Shown piece after piece: positions 52,041 to 60,233 of a stretch of DNA of 64,000 nucleotides. Location of the stretch: the NCBI GenBank assembly GCA_044356305.1, contig JBIKWM010000007.1, forward strand, positions 36,559-100,558, in the 5' to 3' direction. Numbering within the stretch: the stretch's first letter is position 1; every line of letters starts with the position of its first letter. The translations under genes were made by a program, and so were the position numbers. Under the pieces are notes generated by a model that was not told the origin of the DNA, searched no databases, and saw only the letters and a list, made by a program, of their open reading frames with translations. Origin of the DNA: JBIKWM01 sp044356305 (GTDB taxonomy: Bacteria > Bacteroidota > Bacteroidia > UBA10329).

Positions 52041-53165
52041 ATGATAACTTTCAACCGTCCCTACCTCACCGGCCGAGAGCAGGATTACGTGCTCGGAGCG
52101 GTGCAAGAGAACAAACTTTCGGGCAACGGACGCTACACCAAGCTGTGCCACGCGCTGCTGCAGGAGCGCTACGGATTCAAGAAGGTGCTGCTCACCACCT
52201 CGTGCACCGATGCCTTGGAAATGGCCGCCCTGCTGCTGGACATCGGTCCGGGCGATGAGGTGATCATGCCTTCGTACACCTTTGTGAGCACCGCTAACGC
52301 ATTTGTGCTGCGCGGGGCCCGGATTGTTTTCGCTGACAGCCGTGCCGACCACCCCGGTGTGGACGAGGCGAGCCTCGAAGCCCTCATCACTCAAAATACC
52401 AAAGCCATTGTTGTGGTGCATTACGCTGGAGTGGCCTGCGACATGGACAAGGTGATGGCCGTGGCCGACAGACATAGTATAAAGGTGGTGGAGGATGCCG
52501 CACAGGGTATCGAGTCGTTCTATAAGGGCAAGGCCCTGGGGGGCATCGGTCACCTGGGGGCCTACTCCTTTCACGAGACCAAGAACATACAGTGCGGGGA
52601 GGGAGGTGCCCTGCTGATCAACGACCCTGACCTGATACGCAGGGCCGAGATAATCTGGGAAAAAGGCACCAACCGTGCAGCATTCTGGCGGGGTGAGGTG
52701 GACAAATACAATTGGGTGGATGTGGGGTCGTCTTTCCTTCCGTCCGAGATCATTGCCGCCTACCTCTACGCCCAGTTGCAGGAGATTGACTCCATCCAGG
52801 CCAGGCGCTGTGCCATTTGGGACGGCTACCGCAAAGGGCTGCAGCCATCATTCACCGATGGTAGGCTCGTAGCTCCCTTCATCCCCGATTTTGCCACCAA
52901 CAACGGACACATGTTCTATGTGTGCTGCCGGTCGTTGGCGCACCGCGACTCGCTGATTGCCCACCTGAAGGACCATGGGATTCATGCCGTGTTCCATTAC
53001 CAGAGCCTACACTCATCGCCATTCTACCACGCGAGGCACGATGGCCGCGTGCTGCCGCACACCGACCACTACAGCGATACCCTTGTGCGGTTGCCGCTGC
53101 ACATGAGCCTTACCGATGCCGAAGTGGCGGCCATCTGCACTACCATCAACCAGCATAACCCGTGA
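52041..53165 (+). CDS. WecE/RffA-type sugar-nucleotide 4-aminotransferase
   Basis: A 374-residue PLP enzyme of the DegT/DnrJ family. ITFNRPYLTGREQDYVLGAV is the N-terminus, LLTTSCTDALEMAALLL the substrate loop, DEVIMPSYTFVSTANAFVL, VVEDAAQGIESFYKGKALG, and the PLP-Lys in SFHETKNIQCGEGGALL. The start at 52041 (MITFNRP) matches homologues. It would transfer an amino group from glutamate to a 4-keto-6-deoxy sugar nucleotide such as dTDP-4-keto-6-deoxyglucose. Confidence 0.9.
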   Translation: MITFNRPYLTGREQDYVLGAVQENKLSGNGRYTKLCHALLQERYGFKKVLLTTSCTDALEMAALLLDIGPGDEVIMPSYTFVSTANAFVLRGARIVFADSRADHPGVDEASLEALITQNTKAIVVVHYAGVACDMDKVMAVADRHSIKVVEDAAQGIESFYKGKALGGIGHLGAYSFHETKNIQCGEGGALLINDPDLIRRAEIIWEKGTNRAAFWRGEVDKYNWVDVGSSFLPSEIIAAYLYAQLQEIDSIQARRCAIWDGYRKGLQPSFTDGRLVAPFIPDFATNNGHMFYVCCRSLAHRDSLIAHLKDHGIHAVFHYQSLHSSPFYHARHDGRVLPHTDHYSDTLVRLPLHMSLTDAEVAAICTTINQHNP

Positions 53166-53167
53166 AA

Positions 53168-55288
53168 ATGAGATCACAGTCCGGAATTCTGATGACCATG
53201 GCCACACTGGTGGCGCTTTCATCCTGCCAACAAAAAACCATGACCGACACCCCGCAACCGCCCGTAGCCAAGAAAGTACCTCACCAGCTGGAGGCCCATG
53301 GCACCGTGCGCACCGATGACTATTTCTGGATGAATGACCGCGAGGACACCGCAGTGATCAGCCACTTGAAGGCTGAGAATGCCTACACTGAGGCCATGCT
53401 GGCCGATGTGAAGGATCTGCGGGAGAAACTGTACAAGGAGATGCGCGGCCGCATCAAAGAGGCCGATGAGAGCGTGCCATACATGAGCAACGGCTATCTG
53501 TACTACACCCGCTTTGAAGAGGGTAAGGAATATGCCATCTATTGCCGAAAAAAAGGCGGAAAGGATGCGCCCGAGGAGGTGATGCTCGATGAGAACAAAC
53601 TGGCCGAGGGACTTTCATACTGCAACGTGGGCATAGTGGAGGTGAGCCCCGACAACCGCCTGCTGGCCTATGCTATTGACACGGTGGGCAGACGCATGTA
53701 CACCATGCACATAAAGGACCTGACCACAGGCCAGACCCTGTCCGATGTGATGCACCCGGTGACCGGATGCGCCTGGGCCAACGACAACAAGACACTGTTT
53801 TACGGGGTTGAGGACGAGGAGACCCTGCGCAGCAACCGGATATTCCGTCATACGCTCGGCACCGAACAGAAGGCCGATGTGCTGATGCACGATGAGGTGG
53901 ACGAGACCTTCTCAACCTTTGTGTATCGCAACCGATCGGGCGAGAAGATCGTGATCGGCAGCAACAGCACCCTCACATCAGAATATCGCACGCTAAGCAC
54001 CTCCGACCCCACCGGGCAGTTCAAGGTGGTGCAGCCTCGCGAGCGCGGCATTGAATACAACATCGAATTTGCTGAGGGGCAATACTTCATTGTCACCAAT
54101 TGGCAGGCGCGCAACTTCAGGGTGATGACCTGCAAGGAAGGCGCAACAGCGAAAGAGAGCTGGAAAGAGCTGATTGCCCACCGCGACTCGGTGCTGGTGG
54201 AGGACATTGATGTTTTCAAGGGCCACATGGTAATAAGTGAGCGCAGCGGTGGACTGCCGAGGTTGCGCGTGATGGGCCGCGATGGCAGCAACGACCATCA
54301 GATAGACATGGGCGAGGCCACTTACACCCTGTACCCTTCGACCAACGATGAATACGACACCAAGAAGTTCCGTTTCGGATACACATCGCTGACCACCCCG
54401 AATTCGACCTTCGACTATGATGTGGCCGCCAAAACCAAAGAGCTGCTGAAGCAACAGCCCGTGCTGGGCGGGTTCGACCCGAAGAACTACCATGCCGAAC
54501 GCCTCATGGCCAAAGCCGATGACGGCACTATGGTGCCCATTTCGCTCGTTTACCGTAAGGACCTGAAAAAGAGCGGTAACCCGCTGCTGCTATACGGCTA
54601 TGGCTCATACGGTGCCACCATGGACGCCTATTTCAGCTCGGGCCGATTGAGTCTGCTCGACCGTGGTTTCATCTTCGCCATAGCGCACATCCGGGGTGGA
54701 CAGGAGATGGGCCGTTACTGGTACGAGGACGGCAAACTGCTAAAGAAGAAGAACACCTTTACCGATTTCATTGACTGTGCCGAGCACCTGATAGCGCAGG
54801 GCTATACCGACACCTCGCGGCTGTTCGCCATGGGCGGCAGTGCGGGCGGCCTGCTAATGGGTGCCATAACCAACATGCGGCCCGACCTTTGGAAAGGTGT
54901 GGTGGCCGCAGTGCCCTTTGTGGATGTGGTGACCACCATGCTCGACAGCACCATACCGCTCACCACAGGCGAGTATGACGAGTGGGGCAACCCGAACCAG
55001 AAAGAGTATCACGACTACATGCTGAGCTACTCGCCCTACGACAATGTGGAGGCCAAGGCCTACCCGAACATGCTGGTGACCACTGGCCTGCACGACAGTC
55101 AGGTGCAGTATTGGGAGCCGATGAAATGGGTGGCCAAGCTGCGCGAGAAGAAGACCGACCACAATCTGCTGCTGCTGCAGACCAACATGGATGCCGGCCA
55201 CGGTGGGTCGAGCGGCCGCTTTGAGGCCCTCAAGGAAGTGGCCATGGAGTACGCATTCATGTTCAAACTGGTGGGGATTAAGGATTGA
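53168..55288 (+). CDS. S9 family oligopeptidase (PtrB-like) lipoprotein
   Basis: A 706-residue serine peptidase. The N-terminus MRSQSGILMTMATLVALSSC is a lipoprotein signal with a lipobox ending at Cys20. The beta-propeller spans roughly residues 70-420, and the alpha/beta hydrolase part has ARGGQEMGRYWYEDGK (seen as IRGGQEMGRYWYEDG), the nucleophile Ser in MGGSAGGLLMGA, Asp in TTGLHDSQVQYWEP and His in DAGHGGSSGRFE. It cuts short peptides after basic or proline residues, here in the periplasm. Confidence 0.92.
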   Translation: MRSQSGILMTMATLVALSSCQQKTMTDTPQPPVAKKVPHQLEAHGTVRTDDYFWMNDREDTAVISHLKAENAYTEAMLADVKDLREKLYKEMRGRIKEADESVPYMSNGYLYYTRFEEGKEYAIYCRKKGGKDAPEEVMLDENKLAEGLSYCNVGIVEVSPDNRLLAYAIDTVGRRMYTMHIKDLTTGQTLSDVMHPVTGCAWANDNKTLFYGVEDEETLRSNRIFRHTLGTEQKADVLMHDEVDETFSTFVYRNRSGEKIVIGSNSTLTSEYRTLSTSDPTGQFKVVQPRERGIEYNIEFAEGQYFIVTNWQARNFRVMTCKEGATAKESWKELIAHRDSVLVEDIDVFKGHMVISERSGGLPRLRVMGRDGSNDHQIDMGEATYTLYPSTNDEYDTKKFRFGYTSLTTPNSTFDYDVAAKTKELLKQQPVLGGFDPKNYHAERLMAKADDGTMVPISLVYRKDLKKSGNPLLLYGYGSYGATMDAYFSSGRLSLLDRGFIFAIAHIRGGQEMGRYWYEDGKLLKKKNTFTDFIDCAEHLIAQGYTDTSRLFAMGGSAGGLLMGAITNMRPDLWKGVVAAVPFVDVVTTMLDSTIPLTTGEYDEWGNPNQKEYHDYMLSYSPYDNVEAKAYPNMLVTTGLHDSQVQYWEPMKWVAKLREKKTDHNLLLLQTNMDAGHGGSSGRFEALKEVAMEYAFMFKLVGIKD

Positions 55289-55298
55289 ACCGGGGCTG

Positions 55299-57200
55299 AT
55301 GGTGCTCTCCACCGACCCGTTTGCCCCCATTCATTGGGTGCTGTTCGCGGCCGCCCTGGTTGCGGCATATGGCGTAGGCGGACTGCTGCGTTTCCGCACC
55401 GGTGACCCGCTCACCGACATCGGGTTGCGGCTGTGCCTCGGTCTCACGGCCATTACCTGCTGGCTGGCCACGGCCTGCACCATGGGCAACACGGTGCTGC
55501 TGCCGCTATCGGTGTTCCTTTTGGCATCTATCGATATTAAAAATGCCGGGCAGCTGCTCGCTGACCTGCGGGCATCAGGCCCGATGCAGCTCTCGGGCAT
55601 TGCCCTGTTCGCCCTTTCGGCATTCGCTTTCGAGGCGTGGCGCAGCGATCTGCGCATGGGCGATATGCTCGCAACAGGATTTCCGGACATCGCCTCGTAT
55701 GCCGCCTTCGGCAACGGCATGATGGAAGCGGGCAGCGAGGGTCTGCCCAACAATGTGGGCACCGTGCTGCAGCACCGCCCCGTGCTGTACCATATGGGCG
55801 ACTTGTGGCTCAGTGCCCTGTTCTCGCAGGGGCTCAATGTGCTGCCGCAGTATGCATACACCTTGCTGGCACGGGGCACATCGCTCGTATCGCTGGGCGT
55901 GCTGCTGTTCGCGCTGGGCCGCAGGCTCTCCGGTTCTCCGGTCATCGCCCTGGTGGTGGTCGCACTCAGCCTTTTGGGGGTCGATACCGTGCTGTACTAC
56001 CTCTTTCACCCCACTCTCAGCCTGTTGCAGACTTTCGTTTACAACTGGCCGCTCTATGCCTCGGGCCCCTACACCAATGTGGCCCTGGCCGCACTTCCGT
56101 TTGTGGCCGTAAGCCTTGCGCAGCGTTCGCTGTGGCCCTTGGTTGGGCTGATGCTCGTCACCTGCCTCAATCCGGGTGTCATGCTCAGTTTCGTGGCCGG
56201 CTCCGTTGCCCTGGCCCTGATCAGGGCGGGGTTGATGCTCCTATGGAAAAGGGGCGCAGATAGATTTCCGTTCACATTCAAAGAGCTCGGCATCCTGTTC
56301 GCTGCAGCCGCTGTGCCCTTTGCATTTGCCAGCATCAGCGGCCGTAGCCAGGGCGGAGCGCCTCCCATTGCCGACCCGGCCTATCTCTACCTCATAGTGC
56401 ATACCGCCATCCGCACCATCCTCTCCACCATGTATTTCATCCCGGTGTTGGTAGGGCTGCTTTTCCTGATCAATGATCCGATAAAGGCCCGCGCCCCGTG
56501 GCTCATCCTGGCCGGATATGCCGGCACCATGGCCGCCTTCTCGGCTGTTTTCCCATGGATGCAGGGCAACACCGTACAGATGCCCGCCCTCTATTGCGCG
56601 GCCCTGCTTGCGCCTGCCGGTGTGCTGGGGCTGGCCCACATGTGGCATTCAAAGGGATGGTCCAGATACCTTGCGGCAGGTATGGCCGCAGCCATGCTCT
56701 TTGCCAGCGGCAGGCTCCTGTTGGCTACCGATGGGTATGCGGGCACCTACCGCGATCTGCATGCCACAGGCGGTGTTCAGGGTCTGAGCAATGAGGAACA
56801 TGCCGCCTTCTGCGCCATGGCCGACAGGGGCCTGCTAAGGGTGGGATATCATGTAGATGTGAACACCGAATACCCGGTCACCCGGCCGCATTACACCGAA
56901 TTCACCGGCATAAAGGGTCTGATGAACCGGGTTGAGTTCTACAGGCTGAACGAACTGCCCTCTGACACCGCATCGGCCCTCGAGATGCGGCAGTGGTACA
57001 ACAACTCGGCCGTGGCGCACTACAATGCCCTGCATCCGGGCCGACCCGATGCCGCACTCAGGGACCTGATGACCGACCTCGATCCGCAGGTGCTGATCAC
57101 CATGACCGGCACCGATGTGTACACCATGCCCGCAGCCTATGCGGCCGTGTACAGCCAGACCGATACCGTGGGCCGTTTCATTTTCCACACCCGACCATGA
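55299..57200 (+). CDS. unrecognised polytopic membrane protein with C-terminal soluble domain
   Basis: A 633-residue protein. About twelve hydrophobic segments are seen up to residue about 490 (for example VLFAAALVAAYGVGGLL, VIALVVVALSLLGVDTVLYYLF, YFIPVLVGLLFLI, YLAAGMAAAMLFASGRLLL), followed by a soluble domain of about 130 residues. The shape is like GT-C glycosyltransferases or YfhO-type proteins, but no catalytic motif is clear. It starts 11 bp after the peptidase and overlaps the next peptidase gene by 4 bases. Function is open. Confidence 0.7.
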   Translation: MVLSTDPFAPIHWVLFAAALVAAYGVGGLLRFRTGDPLTDIGLRLCLGLTAITCWLATACTMGNTVLLPLSVFLLASIDIKNAGQLLADLRASGPMQLSGIALFALSAFAFEAWRSDLRMGDMLATGFPDIASYAAFGNGMMEAGSEGLPNNVGTVLQHRPVLYHMGDLWLSALFSQGLNVLPQYAYTLLARGTSLVSLGVLLFALGRRLSGSPVIALVVVALSLLGVDTVLYYLFHPTLSLLQTFVYNWPLYASGPYTNVALAALPFVAVSLAQRSLWPLVGLMLVTCLNPGVMLSFVAGSVALALIRAGLMLLWKRGADRFPFTFKELGILFAAAAVPFAFASISGRSQGGAPPIADPAYLYLIVHTAIRTILSTMYFIPVLVGLLFLINDPIKARAPWLILAGYAGTMAAFSAVFPWMQGNTVQMPALYCAALLAPAGVLGLAHMWHSKGWSRYLAAGMAAAMLFASGRLLLATDGYAGTYRDLHATGGVQGLSNEEHAAFCAMADRGLLRVGYHVDVNTEYPVTRPHYTEFTGIKGLMNRVEFYRLNELPSDTASALEMRQWYNNSAVAHYNALHPGRPDAALRDLMTDLDPQVLITMTGTDVYTMPAAYAAVYSQTDTVGRFIFHTRP

Positions 57201-59092
57201 TGTTCATACCCCGATATCCTGCAACCATACTGGCCTTGGGCCTTGCCATGGTGGCCAATGCCCAGCACGCCTATTTCCAGCAGCGCACCGACTATGTGAT
57301 GGATATTGTGCTGGATGCGAAGGATCACACCTTCACGGGCAGGCAGGTGGTGACCTACACCAACAACTCGCCCGACACCCTTACGCGGCTGTACTATCAC
57401 CTCTACTTCAATGCCTTCCAGCCGGGCAGCCTCATGGACATCCGTTCGCGCACCATACCCGACCCCGATGAGCGGGTGGGCGAGCGCATACGCGACCTGA
57501 AGCCAGAGGAGATAGGGTTCCACAAGGTGACTTCACTTTCGATGGATGGTCAGAAAGTGCAGTTCATGGTCGATGGTACGGTTCTACAGGCCACGCTGCC
57601 CCGCCCTTTGCCACCGGGCGGCAGGTGCAGCCTGGCGATGGATTTCAACTCACAGGTGCCGGTGCAGATAAGGCGCAGCGGGCGCAACAATCAGGAGAAG
57701 GTGGCCTACACCATGACCCAATGGTACCCCAAGCTGGCGGTGTACGACCGCGAGGGCCATCACCCCGACCCGTATGTGGGCCGCGAGTTCTATGGCGAGT
57801 TCGGGGATTTTCAGGTCAACATCACCATCGATTCAAGATTTGTGCTGGGCGGCACCGGGGTGGTGCAGAATGCCGATGAGGTGGGCCATGGCTATGGCGC
57901 AGAACCCAAGAAACGGGGCAAGACCACCACGTGGCGGTTCAAAGCGGAGAATGTGCACGACTTTGCCTGGGCTGCCGACCCCGACTTTATCCACGACCGC
58001 GACAACACCCGCGATGGGGTGGAGCTGCACTACCTCTACCGCCCCGAGGTGAAGGAACGTTGGAAACAGCTTCAGCCCCAGTTTGCACGGGCATTTGCCA
58101 TTGCCCAGGGCGTGTTCGGCAAGTATGTGTACCCGCAGTTCTCGGTCATTCAGGGGGGCGATGGCGGCATGGAATACCCCATGTGCACCATGCTCACCAC
58201 GCCCGATGACCTGCCCGGCCTCACCAGCGTGGCCGTGCACGAGGCCCTGCACAACTGGTACTACGGCATGTTGGCCAGCAACGAGGCCAAGCACCCGTGG
58301 ATGGACGAGGGATTCACCACCTACGCCCAGTACCTCATACTCGACTCCATGGCCACCACGCGGGCCAAGAATCCCTTCGAAGGGTCGCTCCGCTCCTATC
58401 AGCGCCTGGCCAAGAGCGGCAAGGAAGAACCCCTCGGCACCCATGCCGACCACTACGCCCACAACGGGGCCTACGGCACATCGAGCTACAGCAAGGGCTG
58501 CCTCTACCTCACGCAGCTGGGCTACATCATGGGCAAAAAGGACCTGCACAGGGGCCTGCGCACGTACTACGAGCGCTGGCGGCTGCGCCACCCCGGCCCC
58601 GAGGATGTGACCCGCATCATGGAAGAGGTGAGCGGCATGGAGCTCGACTGGTTTGCCGATGCATGGACCGGCACCACCCAGACCATCGACTACGCGGTGG
58701 CCGACCTGCGGGCCGAAGGGACCGGCACCAAGGTGCTGCTGCTGCGCAAGGGCCGCCTGCCCATGCCCCTCGATGTGGTGGTGAACCTAACTGATGGCCG
58801 CCAGGTGATGCACCACATACCCCTCGACCTGCAGCGCGGCACCCGCCCCGCTGAGGGCCTCTACCCCCAGGTGACCAACGAACAGGCCTGGCCGTGGGCC
58901 TACCCGCTCTACGCCCTGGCCCTGCCCTACCCCGCTGCCTCCATACGCTCGGTGGCCATTGACCCCAGCGGCCGCCTGGCCGATGTGCAGCCCGATGACA
59001 ACCTCTACACCCCCGGCACCAGCAAGACCCTCGCCCCCGAGGAATACCCCGCTGCCGAGTTCATCTTCCCCTTTGCCAAGGGCGCGAAGTGA
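57197..59092 (+). CDS. M1-family metallopeptidase
   Basis: A 631-residue secreted gluzincin. The signal peptide is PATILALGLAMVANAQ, followed by an N-terminal beta domain; the exopeptidase motif is GGDGGMEYPMCTM, and the zinc site is VHEALHNWYYGM with the third ligand in PWMDEGFTTYAQY, spaced 18 residues as in M1. It probably removes N-terminal amino acids from peptides in the periplasm or outside. No sorting domain at its end. Overlaps the preceding stop (ATGA at 57197-57200). Confidence 0.92.
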   Translation: MMFIPRYPATILALGLAMVANAQHAYFQQRTDYVMDIVLDAKDHTFTGRQVVTYTNNSPDTLTRLYYHLYFNAFQPGSLMDIRSRTIPDPDERVGERIRDLKPEEIGFHKVTSLSMDGQKVQFMVDGTVLQATLPRPLPPGGRCSLAMDFNSQVPVQIRRSGRNNQEKVAYTMTQWYPKLAVYDREGHHPDPYVGREFYGEFGDFQVNITIDSRFVLGGTGVVQNADEVGHGYGAEPKKRGKTTTWRFKAENVHDFAWAADPDFIHDRDNTRDGVELHYLYRPEVKERWKQLQPQFARAFAIAQGVFGKYVYPQFSVIQGGDGGMEYPMCTMLTTPDDLPGLTSVAVHEALHNWYYGMLASNEAKHPWMDEGFTTYAQYLILDSMATTRAKNPFEGSLRSYQRLAKSGKEEPLGTHADHYAHNGAYGTSSYSKGCLYLTQLGYIMGKKDLHRGLRTYYERWRLRHPGPEDVTRIMEEVSGMELDWFADAWTGTTQTIDYAVADLRAEGTGTKVLLLRKGRLPMPLDVVVNLTDGRQVMHHIPLDLQRGTRPAEGLYPQVTNEQAWPWAYPLYALALPYPAASIRSVAIDPSGRLADVQPDDNLYTPGTSKTLAPEEYPAAEFIFPFAKGAK

Positions 59093-59157
59093 GGAAGGGG
59101 GAAGGGCAAGAGAGTTTTGGGAGTGGCGCTTTGGATAAATTGAAGGTGGGGCAAGGC

Positions 59158-59217
59158 ATTTAGCCCGCGGTCGCAGACCGCTCCGCTTTAGGGCCGACCA
59201 AGTGATCCTGCGGAACA
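59158..59217. repeat. dispersed REP-like hairpin element, copy B
   Basis: Second copy of the element at 22388-22447 in the same orientation. The core here is gcggtc-gca-gaccgc. Compared with copy A, both halves of the stem changed together (T-A to C-G), which preserves pairing. Confidence 0.8.
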
Positions 59218-59261
59218 CTGAGCCGCATTAGGATGCCAGAGGCAGAGTTCTACTCACTCAC

Positions 59262-59291
59262 GGGCCGCCCTGCCGGGTGGCCCTTTTTTTT
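59262..59291 (+). terminator. strong intrinsic terminator after the M1 peptidase
   Basis: gggccgccc / gggtggccc form a 9-bp stem (one G-T pair) with a tgcc loop, followed by eight T. It lies about 170 bp after the M1 stop, beyond the REP-like element. Confidence 0.9.
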
Positions 59292-59372
59292 TGCGGTCGG
59301 CCCGGGGCAGGCTGCCGTCCGGCCCGCTTATCAGTTCACGGTCCTTATCGTTGGTCTGATGGTGAACAGATG

Positions 59373-59812
59373 GTAGCACACACTTCCATGCCATCGGCAC
59401 ATGTTTATCAACCTAGCGTAGCTGTTCATGGTATGTGCGTAGCACCTGATATTCTCATCTCAGATATGCATAAAATCATTGCAGCTATTCATTTTTCGTC
59501 AGCTGATGCTCATACCTAAATGGTAGCTTTCCATTCATAATTGGCATATCGTCATTCCTATATGGCCGATCTCAACTCAGCTATGTCGAGACCTTCCGCT
59601 TACCTATTGATACTTTCCGTTTACCTATTGAGACCTGCCATTTACCTTTAGAAACCTGACGTTTACCTTTTATTACCTGCCATTTATATATGATCACCAT
59701 CCATATTCATTTAGAGAGCTGCCATTTACCAATGATATCTTACCTGATATATCTAAACACTGGCAATGTATGAATGAACACTTGCCATGCTATATTTGCT
59801 ACTTGCAAAGCG
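59373..59812 (+). repeat. 21-bp-period tandem array 3 (highly degenerate)
   Basis: About twenty contiguous 21-base units, best preserved from 59585 to 59730 (for example agacctgccatttaccttta). Early units are only weakly similar, but CAT triplets and a T-rich end recur at the same phase throughout. On the + strand, which is the strand of the following broken gene, the best part reads FRLPIDT, FRLPIET, CHLPLET, with occasional stops. AT-rich compared with flanking genes. Confidence 0.85.
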
Positions 59813-59846
59813 GAAACCGCAGCCTGCCGCCCGAAAACCTCCTGCC

Positions 59847-60139
59847 ATGCCTGCTCCCGAACAAGAAAGACGGCCCTATAGACAGTCAGACAGTGAGCTA
59901 CTGACCCGCAGCAGCGCCATGTAACTGGCCTTTGAGGCCCGGCAGGCGGCATTTGTGGCCCACGACCCCATTTCGGGGGCAGCTATGCCACCGATTGGAA
60001 AGCGGCCATAGCGGCCTGCTACGCCATAGAGACCGATGAGGCCATGCTCGACCTGCTGCAATCGCACACGCAGGCGGTGGCCGAGGGAATAGAGACCATT
60101 CCTCACGGAATAGAAGCCGTCCCATACGGAAGAGCGTAA
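59847..60139 (+). pseudogene. broken gene downstream of array 3
   Basis: A reading frame from ATG 59847 (MPAPEQERRPYRQSDSELL) meets a stop at 59922 and continues as LAFEARQAAFVAHDPIS, then shifts frame near 59973 and runs on (ATDWKAAIAACYAIETDEAML) to a stop at 60137-60139. The pieces together resemble the N-terminal part of a small protein family I recall in other Bacteroidota. It has one stop and one frameshift and lacks a C-terminal domain, so it is not functional. Confidence 0.6.
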
Positions 60140-60233
60140 ATCCCCAAAAAAACCATTGAGTCAGTTACGTAGCCCTGCCTCCTGCCCGCCCATAGGCAAA
60201 CCAACTACCCTCAGCTGTTGAGGCCCCCGCCCA

